Source: Clostridia bacterium (GTDB taxonomy: Bacteria; Bacillota; Clostridia; Christensenellales; Borkfalkiaceae). From it: a stretch of 48,086 nucleotides of DNA. The notes under the pieces were generated by a model, which was given only the letters and a program-made list of their open reading frames with translations, was not told the origin of the DNA and did not search any database. A program made the translations under genes and the position numbers. Location of the stretch: assembly GCA_014804995.1 (NCBI GenBank), contig JAAUYS010000003.1, forward strand, positions 1 through 48,086, given 5' to 3'. This document shows, piece after piece, positions 33,054 to 41,366 of this stretch (within the stretch, counting starts at the first letter, position 1; each line of letters starts with the position of its first letter).

Positions 33054-34316
33054 ATGACTCAAGAGAAATTAATCGAAGTACTTAATTTTATTAAAGACGT
33101 AGATTGTTCGGACGAGCAAAAACGCTTAATGCTTGAAATGGCGGCTAACACAATTACCGTTGACAAGCTGAGCGGACTTGTGCAGTCCGACGGGCAAAAA
33201 ACGAGTAAGTTTAAAAAACATCGGAAGGGGCTGAAATTTACCAAAAAGGAGATTTCAAAAATGCCGACAAATTACAAAAACATCTTTGCAACGAACGATA
33301 TGATAGTCCACTACCGTCTGAGAAAAGACGGAGTGTACGAAGCGAGATTTCATAGACAAGGAATAGACATCGAAGTTTCGTCCAAAGACTTGACTAAACT
33401 CAAACAAAAATTCATCGATAAACTTAATAACAAAGACGGACAGCCCGACAAATCCCACAAGAAGAGCAACAAGACGTTTGCAGAATACGCCGACGAGTGG
33501 ATTAACATTAAAAAGGTTACGACAAAAGAATCGACCTATAAAGAATACGTGCGGTTACTCAACCACGATTTGCTTCCCGAATTCGGCGAGAAAAAGGCGA
33601 AAGAAATAGACCGCTCTATGGTGCAGAACTTCCTTTTCATCTATGTAGAAAAGGGCGTTGTACGAACGACGCACAAACTTATGTTGATGCTGAAGTGTAT
33701 CTTTGATATGATAGCTGACGACTACGGAATACCCACGCCGATGAGAAAGGTTGTATTGCCGAACTATGAAACCAAGAAAGGTTCTGCATTCACCTACGAG
33801 GAAGAAAAGAAACTAATCAACCACTGCCTTGCAAACCTAAGCCGAGACACCTCTCACGCATTTATGGTGCTGTTGTACACGGGAATGCGCCGTAGCGAAC
33901 TTGCAAGCCTGAATATAGTAGATGACACTTGGCTTGAATGTGAAACCAGCAAAGAGCGAATGGGCAAGAACGCAGTAATGCGCAAAATACCGTTCACGCC
34001 TATGATGAAACGGGTGTTACCCTACATAGACTTTGAAAAGGCGAAGAACGTAAACCTTAACAGTTTGCACACGGCAATGAAGAGGTTGTTCCCCTTCCAC
34101 CACCTGCACGAACTCAGATATACGTTTATAACCCGAGCAAAAGAATGCGGAGTTCACGGCGAAGTCGTAATGTTGTGGGACGGACACGAGGAAGATAAAA
34201 CCATACATTCTTCGAGAATAGACAGAGGTTACACAGACTTTTCGGACAAGTTCCTGTTAAAAGAAGCGAAGAAGGTTGACTACTTACAATGGGATTTTGG
34301 CGAAGTAAAAACGTGA
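33054..34316 (+). CDS. int: Tyrosine-type site-specific integrase
   Basis: A 420-residue tyrosine recombinase. An extra N-terminal helix region (1-75) precedes an arm-binding-like domain (about 78-125: VHYRLRKDGVYEARFHRQG) and the core-binding SAM-like domain (TFAEYADEWINIKKVTTKEST). Catalytic residues: Arg in LYTGMRRSEL, H-x-x-R in HLHELRYTF, His in WDGHEED, and the nucleophile Tyr in DRGYTDFS. GGAGG precedes the ATG by 4 bases. It sits next to tRNA-Gln, its proposed target, and close to ACTCCCAAA sites that it may bind. Confidence 0.93.
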   Translation: MTQEKLIEVLNFIKDVDCSDEQKRLMLEMAANTITVDKLSGLVQSDGQKTSKFKKHRKGLKFTKKEISKMPTNYKNIFATNDMIVHYRLRKDGVYEARFHRQGIDIEVSSKDLTKLKQKFIDKLNNKDGQPDKSHKKSNKTFAEYADEWINIKKVTTKESTYKEYVRLLNHDLLPEFGEKKAKEIDRSMVQNFLFIYVEKGVVRTTHKLMLMLKCIFDMIADDYGIPTPMRKVVLPNYETKKGSAFTYEEEKKLINHCLANLSRDTSHAFMVLLYTGMRRSELASLNIVDDTWLECETSKERMGKNAVMRKIPFTPMMKRVLPYIDFEKAKNVNLNSLHTAMKRLFPFHHLHELRYTFITRAKECGVHGEVVMLWDGHEEDKTIHSSRIDRGYTDFSDKFLLKEAKKVDYLQWDFGEVKT

Positions 34317-34331
34317 AATTACACCCATTTT

Positions 34332-34352
34332 ACTCCCAAATTCACTCCCAAA
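34332..34352 (+). repeat. ACTCCCAAA repeats at right end of element
   Basis: Two direct copies of ACTCCCAAA 12 bases apart, matching the cluster near the left end. They lie between the integrase stop and tRNA-Gln. Confidence 0.65.
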
Positions 34353-34397
34353 TGTTCAAACTAAGTAATTCGCAAAAATTTTAAAAGCATAAAAAAA

Positions 34398-34440
34398 CGG
34401 CATCTTTAGGTCGAAAATGCCTAAAAATGCCTGTTTTTTT
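34398..34440. terminator. Terminator between integrase and tRNA-Gln
   Basis: GGCATCTTTAGG pairs with CCTAAAAATGCC with one mismatch, followed by TTTTTTT on the plus strand; AAAAAAA precedes it, so it may also serve the tRNA. Confidence 0.75.
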
Positions 34441-34514
34441 GGCTGGGGCGAAGTGATTCGAACACCCGAATGACGGAGTCAGAGTCCGTTGCCTTACCGC
34501 TTGGCGACGCCCCA
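34440..34514 (-). tRNA. tRNA-Gln(CTG)
   Basis: 75 bases: acceptor TGGGGCG/CGCCCCA with G discriminator and encoded CCA, D-arm GCC-AAGCGGTAA-GGC, anticodon loop CTCTGAC (CTG), T-loop TTCGAAT. The anticodon arm contains the 13-base att core. The T-stem has two G-T pairs, which fits a 3' half supplied by the element. Confidence 0.93.
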
Positions 34515-34620
34515 ATATTGTTGCCGAATTGCTGTGAGGAAATTCAGCTTTTTTATTATATATGCATTTTTAAAAAATTACAAGCAATTTTAATTGCGTT
34601 TTTGTTTTTTGTTAAAAATC

Positions 34621-34647
34621 AAGGCGGGGGCTTTTATCCCCCGCCTT
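34621..34647. terminator. Terminator of esterase lipoprotein gene
   Basis: AAGGCGGGGG and CCCCCGCCTT form a perfect stem 16 bases after the stop codon on the minus strand. Confidence 0.75.
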
Positions 34648-34663
34648 TACGATTTAAAATAAT

Positions 34664-36361
34664 TTATGCGCCTGCACTGATATTGCCCGCTGTGTAAGTA
34701 ACATCGGTAAATGTTGCCACTATTCCTCTCGTTGCAAAAAGGCAAAGATAAACGTTATTTGTATCAACACCTGTATACGTTACGTCCGTATACGTAGTAG
34801 TATAAGTGGTCGCTCCTTTTGTTACCTTGCAAGTTATTGTACGGTCTGACTTAACCATTTCAATAGTGTAGGTATCGTCCTTAGTAAATGTTGTACCCGT
34901 AGCACTCTTAGAACCAGCCGTATCAAGTTTGCCGTCAAGTCTTTGATAATTATAAACGCAAGTAGCACTGTCCGAAGAGCCGGTGTATCCTCCCGCTATT
35001 GCGGAGTTACTGTTTATTGATGCATTGTACTTATCAATGTACATATCGTCGCGAAGCATAATACCGAACGCCGACTGTTTGGACGCACTGCTTTCAACAT
35101 TAGTCAATGTTACGGAAGCAGTTATTGTAAAGTTCTGATTGGGGTCAAGCTTTTGGAATACGCAAGCAATACCGTCACCGCCGGAAGCAATTTTACCCTT
35201 GCCGGAAGTATTGCCGATTTTAAAAGAATTCTCGCTCAACTGGTTTACTGTATAATTACTTGCCTTTGCTGCGGATTCGCCACCGATATCACCAAATACT
35301 GAACCATACCATTCGGAATCTGCATTGATTGTCCATTCGCTTGAACGCTTCGTGAGGTCGGGAGCTACATAGTCGGGTTCAACGTAATTTTTGTTGATGC
35401 TTGCCGCATATTCAGTATCGTGGTCAGGTTTTGTAATGTTTGTACGAACATTAACCTTTAATGAGCTATCAGACTCTAAAATTGCGTTTGCAAATCGATA
35501 TGCGTTCATCTTTGCACCATAAAGGTTAGTGTGAGTTTTGTCAAGCCCGTCCCTTACACCGCCTTTCGTTGCCGTCCAGCAGTGATAGTCGCTCGCCTTT
35601 TCGTGCCCGATAGCCGTATAGTCAGCCTTCGTCAGTTCGGTAAGGTCTACAACCGTAGTATTAGTTGCCGTACCTAAATCTCGGATAGCTTGTGCATAGT
35701 TGCCACCAGGTTTACCCGTGGCAACTTCATCAACAATATGTCCGCTACTGCCGGTATAATCGTCTTTCTCGTTAAGTCTTACGATAGGCGTGCAAAGTAT
35801 GGGAGTTGCATTCTTACTTTCTGCAAGTTTTACATAATTTTCATACAGTGAGTACTGGAATGAACCTTCTGTATCTTTATCGCCGTTAGGGTTAGAATAA
35901 ATGTCTGCCTTCTGGTCGTTGTGCCCAAACCCGATAATGAGATAATCACCAGCACTCAAACTGTTTTTCAAAGTATTATAGTTGTTTTCCGCAACAAAAC
36001 TTACAGAGCTTCTTCCTGAGAGGGCAAGGTTTACAATTTGGTTTGCGTCACAGTTGATATAATTGTACAACTGAGTGCCGTAGCCGTAACGGGGAATATA
36101 ATAGTTATCTGAGAACCCGCACACCGTACTGTCGCCGACAAGATAAATTTTGCCGGTGAGCTTGGTTGAGGTGTCCTCTGCGGGGGTATCGTCGCCGGGC
36201 GTTTGGTCGTCATTACCGGGGGTTTGTTCGTCGTCGCCGGGCGTTTGGGTCGTGTCGTCCTTATCGTCGTCTTTGCCACCGTTATCGTTACAGCCCGCGA
36301 TTGCCACGGGAACAATCATAAGCGATGCTAAAAGCATTGCAAGCCACTTTTTACTCTTCAT
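34664..36361 (-). CDS. SGNH/GDSL esterase lipoprotein (rhamnogalacturonan acetylesterase-like)
   Basis: A 565-residue exported lipoprotein: signal peptide with lipobox AIAGC (Cys 24), then an acidic linker with repeats of TPGDD/TPGND (about 35-62). The SGNH hydrolase domain (about 70-290) has GDSTVCGF (block I Ser), LSGRSSVSF (Gly), FGHNDQK (Asn) and RDGLDKTHTN (catalytic Asp and His), the pattern of CE12 acetylesterases acting on pectin. A C-terminal beta-rich region (about 330-560) is probably a carbohydrate-binding or jelly-roll domain. AAGGAG precedes the ATG. It has its own promoter, divergent from pnuC. Confidence 0.88.
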   Translation of the reverse strand: MKSKKWLAMLLASLMIVPVAIAGCNDNGGKDDDKDDTTQTPGDDEQTPGNDDQTPGDDTPAEDTSTKLTGKIYLVGDSTVCGFSDNYYIPRYGYGTQLYNYINCDANQIVNLALSGRSSVSFVAENNYNTLKNSLSAGDYLIIGFGHNDQKADIYSNPNGDKDTEGSFQYSLYENYVKLAESKNATPILCTPIVRLNEKDDYTGSSGHIVDEVATGKPGGNYAQAIRDLGTATNTTVVDLTELTKADYTAIGHEKASDYHCWTATKGGVRDGLDKTHTNLYGAKMNAYRFANAILESDSSLKVNVRTNITKPDHDTEYAASINKNYVEPDYVAPDLTKRSSEWTINADSEWYGSVFGDIGGESAAKASNYTVNQLSENSFKIGNTSGKGKIASGGDGIACVFQKLDPNQNFTITASVTLTNVESSASKQSAFGIMLRDDMYIDKYNASINSNSAIAGGYTGSSDSATCVYNYQRLDGKLDTAGSKSATGTTFTKDDTYTIEMVKSDRTITCKVTKGATTYTTTYTDVTYTGVDTNNVYLCLFATRGIVATFTDVTYTAGNISAGA

Positions 36362-36397
36362 CTTTATTCTCCTTATCTATACAATTAAAGTTTTACA

Positions 36398-36433
36398 GGC
36401 GTTACGCCGTAACGCCTAAGGGAGTACTCCCTT
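36398..36433 (-). promoter_or_regulatory. Two adjacent perfect palindromes in the esterase leader
   Basis: GGCGTTACG-C-CGTAACGCC (36398-36416) is followed one base later by AAGGGAGTACTCCCTT (36418-36433). Both lie inside the predicted 5' leader of the esterase mRNA and would form stacked hairpins. Confidence 0.6.
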
Positions 36434-36451
36434 TAAAGCTTTCCTCTTAAA

Positions 36452-36480
36452 ATTATATATTTTAAAAGGCGTTTTGTCAA
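36452..36480 (-). promoter_or_regulatory. Promoter of esterase lipoprotein gene
   Basis: A perfect TTGACA-17-TATAAT on the minus strand, back to back with the pnuC promoter 36 bases away. Confidence 0.8.
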
Positions 36481-36516
36481 TAGCGGGTTGAAAGTTCTTG
36501 TACCCTTTAATATTGC

Positions 36517-36545
36517 TTGACAGGGCGACAAAAGAAAACTATAAT
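36517..36545 (+). promoter_or_regulatory. Promoter of pnuC
   Basis: A perfect TTGACA (36517-36522), a 17-base spacer and a perfect TATAAT (36540-36545). Transcription should start near 36552, leaving a leader of about 103 bases. Confidence 0.8.
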
Positions 36546-36551
36546 AACTTT

Positions 36552-36654
36552 CAAGAATACAGTTGACGGTTGCCACCGGGTAGCCGTTTAATGCACTCGA
36601 CCGCGCCGTTAGGTCTCAGAAGGCGCGTGTGCGGGTGTATTTTTTTGAAAGACG
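36552..36654 (+). promoter_or_regulatory. Structured pnuC leader, candidate riboswitch with terminator
   Basis: A 9-bp hairpin (36566-36587, arms ACGGTTGCC and GGGTAGCCGT, with G-T pairs) is followed by a long stem (36594-36637: CAC, CCGC, GCC pairing with GGC, GCGG, GTG) that ends directly at a T7 run, only 8 bases before the start codon. This is the layout of a transcription-attenuating riboswitch. It does not match the TPP, FMN, preQ1 or NAD aptamers I can recall. Confidence 0.55.
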
Positions 36655-37386
36655 ATGAAAAAGAAACTTCGCAACCCGTTTAAAAATTTAACCAAGTTTG
36701 AATGGATTCTATGGACCTTTTCGCTATGCGCGATAATTGCCTCTTTCTTTGCCGTGGGAAGCACTGACTATGCTAATCTTGCATCTTCAGTGTTGGGCGT
36801 TACCGCCCTCATATTCTCTGCGCGCGGAGACGCTTTCGGACTTATTTTGATGCTTTTGTTCAGTTTGGTGTACTCCTTCGTATCCTTTACCTTCAAGTAT
36901 TACGGAGAGATTATAATTTACCTGTGTATGCAGTTGCCGTGCGTTACCGTTTCACTGATAAGCTGGCTGAAAAACCCCACGGATAAGGGCAGTGCGGAAG
37001 TTAAAATTGGCAAGTTCAACAAAAAGCACCTTGCAATTTTAGTTCCTGCAACGGCGGTGATATTAGTATCATTCTACTTTATTTTACAGGCGTTTGACAC
37101 CGAGAACCTTTGGGTAAGCACACTGTCCGTAGGGACGAGTTTCGTTGCGCTCTATTTAATGGCATTGCGCCTGCCCGCCTACGCACTGGCGTTTATATTG
37201 AACGATATAGTTCTAGTCGTTTTATGGTCGCTTGCCTGCGTACAGAATATAAGCTATCTTGCGGTTACGGTGTGCTTCGGAATATTTTTAATTAACGACA
37301 GCTACACCTTTATCTGCTGGACGAAGAGAAAGGCAACACAGAATAAAGCCTACAACACCCCGCCCGAAGTTATAGAAGAACAATAA
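36655..37386 (+). CDS. pnuC: PnuC family vitamin transporter (nicotinamide riboside type likely)
   Basis: A 243-residue membrane protein with about seven or eight helices. The C-terminal helices carry the substrate-site patterns of PnuC: ISYLAVTVCFGIFLINDSYTFICWTKRK (here read as FGIFLINDSYTF and CWTK), plus MQLPCVTVSLISWLKN. PnuC-type carriers take up nicotinamide riboside by facilitated diffusion; paralogues carry thiamine or riboflavin. The nearby nadBC-niaR genes favour the NAD precursor. A leader with a terminator suggests ligand control. The ribosome site (GAAAG) is weak. Confidence 0.88.
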   Translation: MKKKLRNPFKNLTKFEWILWTFSLCAIIASFFAVGSTDYANLASSVLGVTALIFSARGDAFGLILMLLFSLVYSFVSFTFKYYGEIIIYLCMQLPCVTVSLISWLKNPTDKGSAEVKIGKFNKKHLAILVPATAVILVSFYFILQAFDTENLWVSTLSVGTSFVALYLMALRLPAYALAFILNDIVLVVLWSLACVQNISYLAVTVCFGIFLINDSYTFICWTKRKATQNKAYNTPPEVIEEQ

Positions 37387-37390
37387 AAGT

Positions 37391-37428
37391 TTACCGCCCG
37401 CCGTAAAATACGGCGGGCGGTAATTTTT
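37391..37428. terminator. Terminator between pnuC and LRR protein gene
   Basis: ACCGCCCGCCGTA and TACGGCGGGCGGT pair perfectly across AAA, followed by TTTTT. Confidence 0.85.
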
Positions 37429-37466
37429 AAGAAATATATAAGAAGTACTGATAATGGTTTAAATTA

Positions 37467-40196
37467 TTATGCATTCAAATCGTCAAACCAGTCTATTACT
37501 ACGTTTTGCCCGTCTTTGCAGGTTACTCTGCAATCCCTAACCGCATAATACCAACCGGTACCCTTTTCAAGAGCGTTCCATTGACTGAGCGTACCTTCAA
37601 AAGCAATCTCTTTAAGCGCGATACAACCATAGAAAACCTGAGTACTCATTTTTGTTACATTGGCGGGAATAGTAACCTTTCTTAAATTGGTACAGTCGCC
37701 AAAACAGTTATTTTCAATGACGGTAACGCTTGCCGGTATCACTAATTCCGTTAAACCGGTACCGTAGAATGCGCGTTCTCTTAACGACTGCAAGGAATTA
37801 GGTAAAGTAATGCTTTTGAGACTTGAACAGTTTTCAAATGCACAACGGGCAATATACGTTACTCCTTCCGGGATATTAATATTCACAAGCGCGGTGCAAC
37901 CGCTGAACATACTGTCACTTATCCCACCCAAGTTTTGGGGAAGTGTAACGGCCGTCAAATTAATACAACCGGCAAACAGGTCGTTGCTGTATTGCTCTAC
38001 CGTTTCGGGAATAGTAACAGACGTAAGTCCGGACTTAGAGAAAGCATAGCTATATAAATTGCGGATATTTGCAGGGATTTCAATTTGTGTAAGTGTAGTT
38101 ATTCCTCCGAAAGCGAAAGAGCCTATCGTTTTAACGTTTTCGTCCGTAGGGATAACACTGTTCTTGCAACCTAATACAACGACTCCTAACGTCGGGTGAA
38201 GATAATCAACTATACAGTTCTGAACACCTTTGTATCTGGTATTGTTTCCGTCCACGGTTAAGCTTTCAATAGCGGAACAACCGTAAAAAGCCCTCTCTTT
38301 TATGTTTTTGACTTTTGAGGGAATGTGTAAAGAAGCTAACTTTGTACACGAGTCAAATGCACCCGTTTCAATATTAATTAAGGACTCCGGCAGTTCTATA
38401 CTTACCATTTCGGTACAGCTATTGAATGCGTACGTCTTAATATCAGTAACCCCTTCCGGTACTATTATCGAGTTAAACTGACAATGGTCAAAAGCGTTCT
38501 GCTCTATTTTTTCAACGCTTCCGTCATTGGGAATTACGCTCGTTTTACAGCCGGCGATAACCGATTTGGAAGATTTTTGTATAATACAGTTACCTTTACC
38601 GGTATATACGGTATTGGCTTCGTCAACGGTAAGACTTGTTAACGCCGAACAGCCTTTAACTATATTACCGTTTATCTTCGTAACGCTTGCCGGAATGTGC
38701 AGGCTTTGCAAACTTTCACAGAATGAAAACGCCACTACGTTAATACTTTCCAACCCGTCGGGTAAATTTATTTTATTAAGATTTTTACAATTTTCAAAAA
38801 CGGAATAACCTATCGTCTTTAAACTGTCGGGTAACTCCACTTCCTTTACGTCAGTGTCGCTGAATGCAGAATTGCCTATAGACACAATGCCTTCGGGAAT
38901 GTAAACGTGGCTAATTTTTTTGTTTTTAGCGAATGCACTTACGCCTATTGAAACAACGGTGTTACCGTTATGGGTAGAAGGGATAAACAAACTTTCCGGC
39001 AAGGTCTTATTCTTGTTGTAACTAGTAATTTCACAAGTACCGTCGCCGTTTGATTTAGATACGAACAATCCTGATAAAACGTAATCGTACTCGTAACCGC
39101 TATCTGTGAGCGTTACGCTGAAATTCCCCCTGTCGTACCTTGCCTTGTAATTAACGTAAAATTCCTTTTCCTGTTTTTCGGGGCGGAAAACCTCGTACGA
39201 AATATCTTCAGCACTACCGACGCCCAAAATGTCCAAAGCAAACGCCACGTTTGAATTACTTTCTTCCTGATTGGGGCTGTACAGTATTGCACCGCCAACG
39301 GTATCGCCATCTACAACTACGGTATAAATATATTTTTTAACCGACACGTTGTTTTCAACGGAATACTCAACCTCCATCTTCACGTAGGTGTTTTTGTTGT
39401 TCTCGTTCGGATATGCAGAAATAGAAAGAGAAGATTCGTTGCCCGCTTTGCCGTCTTTCGGCAAGGTGCGTTCTCCGAGTAGAAGCATTTCCCCGTAGCC
39501 CACGGAAATAACCCCTTCAATGTAATATTTCTGGGGTGCGCCCTCTACGGCAGTGTCTTCGACAACTTTTGCCTCGGTATAATACATATAGTAGTTTATT
39601 GCGTCGCCGTTTGCGCGCACACCGCTTATATTAACGCTGTTTGCGTACTTTGATTCTGCACCCGGTACTTTTACAGGCTCTGCCTTAATTTCGCCGAAAA
39701 AGGTCTCAAATGCGTCAAAGTAATTTTCTATAACTGCAACTTCGCTTTCGGAAACTGAGCGGAGCGCCATTGCGTTCACTGCGGGGGCGGGCGTTACCTC
39801 TTCCATAAAATTGCACAATAGTTTTGCGGTAGATACCGCGCCTATTGCATAATTATCCCCAAGCGACAAGGTTTTATCGTCATCAGTGGGATTTTCTATC
39901 ATCGGCGGGTTTTCTCCACCCAAGGGAGGGATACCGCCCTGGTTATTGCTTAATGCTATGGGCAGAGCAATCGTAAGGCATACAGCCGTTAAGGACGCAA
40001 GCGTAGTTATAGCTATGCCTTTTTTATTTACTCCGCCTAAGACGACGGTATCGCCGTCGGAATATACTGCAGAGGTTTCTTCCTCAACGTCTAAAAGCCC
40101 CTCCGCCTTGGCACTGAGTAAAACTTTGTCATACACGTCGGGAATGTGCGACTTTGCTTCTTTATTCAATTTATCGAATAACTGTTTCTCGTTCAT
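37467..40196 (-). CDS. Membrane protein with anti-sigma-like N-terminus and BspA-type leucine-rich repeats
   Basis: A 909-residue protein. The first ~75 residues are cytosolic and anti-sigma-like (MNEKQLFDKLNKEAKSH; DVYDKVLLSAKAEG); one membrane helix follows (about 82-102, GIAITTLASLTAVCLTIALPIAL). The outside part starts with a Gly/Pro spacer, a unique domain (about 120-330) and at least a dozen LRR_5/BspA-type repeats (IPEGVTSIGNSAF-like units, about 370-880). It lies 10 bases after an ECF sigma gene and is co-transcribed with it. I infer a receptor-type anti-sigma factor whose ectodomain senses a surface ligand. BspA-type repeats in other bacteria bind host or polymer surfaces. Confidence 0.85.
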   Translation of the reverse strand: MNEKQLFDKLNKEAKSHIPDVYDKVLLSAKAEGLLDVEEETSAVYSDGDTVVLGGVNKKGIAITTLASLTAVCLTIALPIALSNNQGGIPPLGGENPPMIENPTDDDKTLSLGDNYAIGAVSTAKLLCNFMEEVTPAPAVNAMALRSVSESEVAVIENYFDAFETFFGEIKAEPVKVPGAESKYANSVNISGVRANGDAINYYMYYTEAKVVEDTAVEGAPQKYYIEGVISVGYGEMLLLGERTLPKDGKAGNESSLSISAYPNENNKNTYVKMEVEYSVENNVSVKKYIYTVVVDGDTVGGAILYSPNQEESNSNVAFALDILGVGSAEDISYEVFRPEKQEKEFYVNYKARYDRGNFSVTLTDSGYEYDYVLSGLFVSKSNGDGTCEITSYNKNKTLPESLFIPSTHNGNTVVSIGVSAFAKNKKISHVYIPEGIVSIGNSAFSDTDVKEVELPDSLKTIGYSVFENCKNLNKINLPDGLESINVVAFSFCESLQSLHIPASVTKINGNIVKGCSALTSLTVDEANTVYTGKGNCIIQKSSKSVIAGCKTSVIPNDGSVEKIEQNAFDHCQFNSIIVPEGVTDIKTYAFNSCTEMVSIELPESLINIETGAFDSCTKLASLHIPSKVKNIKERAFYGCSAIESLTVDGNNTRYKGVQNCIVDYLHPTLGVVVLGCKNSVIPTDENVKTIGSFAFGGITTLTQIEIPANIRNLYSYAFSKSGLTSVTIPETVEQYSNDLFAGCINLTAVTLPQNLGGISDSMFSGCTALVNINIPEGVTYIARCAFENCSSLKSITLPNSLQSLRERAFYGTGLTELVIPASVTVIENNCFGDCTNLRKVTIPANVTKMSTQVFYGCIALKEIAFEGTLSQWNALEKGTGWYYAVRDCRVTCKDGQNVVIDWFDDLNA

Positions 40197-40206
40197 AGTT
40201 CACCTC

Positions 40207-40749
40207 TCAATCTTCAAGAGCTTTCAACATTTTTTCGGTCGCCTGACCGAGTTTATAAGTAACCGTAGAAACGGGTATGTTCATAAGTTCTGCTATCTCA
40301 CGCCGTTTATAGCCCACGGCGGTAACTAAAATCAAAATTTCAAATTCCTCGCGGGAGAGGGTTTTGCGGGCAAGGTCAATCAAAAGCCCGTAATCGTCAG
40401 TTTCGTTAGTTCCGAAAAGTTTTACATTCTCTCTCTCGTCAACGTAAGTCTCGCGCTCACGTTTTTTCTTTAAATTCAGGGCTTCGTTTCTTGCAATCGT
40501 CAGTACCCAACCGATAGCGTTAGTACCGTCGCGATACTTTTTGGCGTTCTTTATCACCTTTAAATAGGTGGTCTGCATAACGTCCTCTGCAAGAGACCTC
40601 TCCCTTAAAATAGACAATGCCGTATAGTACACTGCCCTATGAGTTTTTTTATATACGCTCTCAAACGCGGTCGCGTCCCCGTCTGAAAGTCTTTTCATCT
40701 GCTTGTCGAGCGACACTGTGTCCTCCGATATCTTTAAAAGCGCTTTCAT
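40207..40749 (-). CDS. ECF RNA polymerase sigma factor
   Basis: About 180 residues. Region 2 (about 20-85) shows FESVYKKTHRAVYYTALSIL and AEDVMQTTYLKVI; region 4 (about 125-178) ends with helix-turn-helix KRREIAELMNIPVSTVTYKLGQA. ATG 40749 is chosen; a TTG four codons upstream is possible and neither has a clear ribosome site. The next gene encodes its probable membrane anti-sigma partner. The promoter region has GTAAAACGC, possibly its own recognition element (inference). Confidence 0.9.
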   Translation of the reverse strand: MKALLKISEDTVSLDKQMKRLSDGDATAFESVYKKTHRAVYYTALSILRERSLAEDVMQTTYLKVIKNAKKYRDGTNAIGWVLTIARNEALNLKKKRERETYVDERENVKLFGTNETDDYGLLIDLARKTLSREEFEILILVTAVGYKRREIAELMNIPVSTVTYKLGQATEKMLKALED

Positions 40750-40819
40750 ATATAACAACAATTATGATTTGCGTTTTACCAGTAAATTAGAAAAAATTTT
40801 AAAATTATTTAATGAAATA

Positions 40820-40850
40820 AGCCCGCCACCGTATTTCTTCGGGGCGGGCT
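40820..40850 (-). terminator. Terminator of the nad operon
   Basis: AGCCCGCC and GGCGGGCT pair (8 bp) across a 15-base loop, 7 bases after the niaR stop codon. Confidence 0.7.
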
Positions 40851-40856
40851 GAAAAA

Positions 40857-41366
40857 TTAAATTTCTATCAAAAAGCCCTTTTCCCTTAAAAGAGCTTCAA
40901 TTTTATCCAAAACCTCTTCACTGTCCGCAGAAACGGTATGATAGTGGTAACCGTCGGTTACGGACATCAGGGGCTTTGACGCACCGGAAACCAAGGAGCG
41001 GTACAGCTCTTCCGCGTGGGTACGGTTATATAAATCAAGCCTTGCGGAAATTCTTCCGTACACTCGGTGATTTACGAATATATCCTCTATCCTTCCGCCG
41101 GCTTCCGTTATAAGCACGCCCTCGTCAATAATCTCTTCTAGGGTGTGCCTGCATTTAAACACGCGTGAAGACTGAATTTTATTGTTTAAAACGTAACCGC
41201 GGTTGGTTGCCGTAACGTCAAAGCCGTTGGCACGTATAATGGCCACGTCCTGAACGATTACCTGACGGGAAACGGCAAACCTCTCCGCAAGAACGTTTGC
41301 GGGTATCGGGTTTTCGGCGTTGCCTATAAGGCTCAAAATTTCCTCACGCCTCTTTTCGGCTTTCAT
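40857..41366 (-). CDS. niaR: NiaR (YrxA) transcriptional repressor of NAD synthesis
   Basis: A 169-residue regulator with an N-terminal winged helix (KRREEILSLIGNAENPIPANVLAERFAVSRQVIVQDVAIIRANG, about 5-48, read in parts) and a C-terminal 3H domain (about 75-168) with conserved histidines in FKCRHTLEEI, RTHAEELY and YHYHTVSA that bind metal and nicotinic acid in the family. It represses NAD biosynthesis and uptake genes when niacin is present. It overlaps nadC by 4 bases as ATGA. Confidence 0.93.
   Translation of the reverse strand: MKAEKRREEILSLIGNAENPIPANVLAERFAVSRQVIVQDVAIIRANGFDVTATNRGYVLNNKIQSSRVFKCRHTLEEIIDEGVLITEAGGRIEDIFVNHRVYGRISARLDLYNRTHAEELYRSLVSGASKPLMSVTDGYHYHTVSADSEEVLDKIEALLREKGFLIEI

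Larger units (their letters stand above)
18863..34489. mobile_element. Integrative mobilizable element in tRNA-Gln carrying a BREX-like island
   Basis: The proposed ends are two copies of AGTCAGAGTCCGT, at 18863-18875 and inside the tRNA-Gln anticodon arm at 34477-34489, about 15.6 kb apart. The sequence left of 18863 is a degenerate match to the 3' half of that tRNA (ACACC, GATGAC and CTGG...AAG words in order), as expected for a displaced half. Next to the tRNA lies the integrase gene, then a MobV relaxase and its oriT. ACTCCCAAA repeats occur near both ends. There are no replication or conjugation genes, so transfer would need a helper element. The cargo is AT-rich compared with the flanks. 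Confidence 0.75.
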
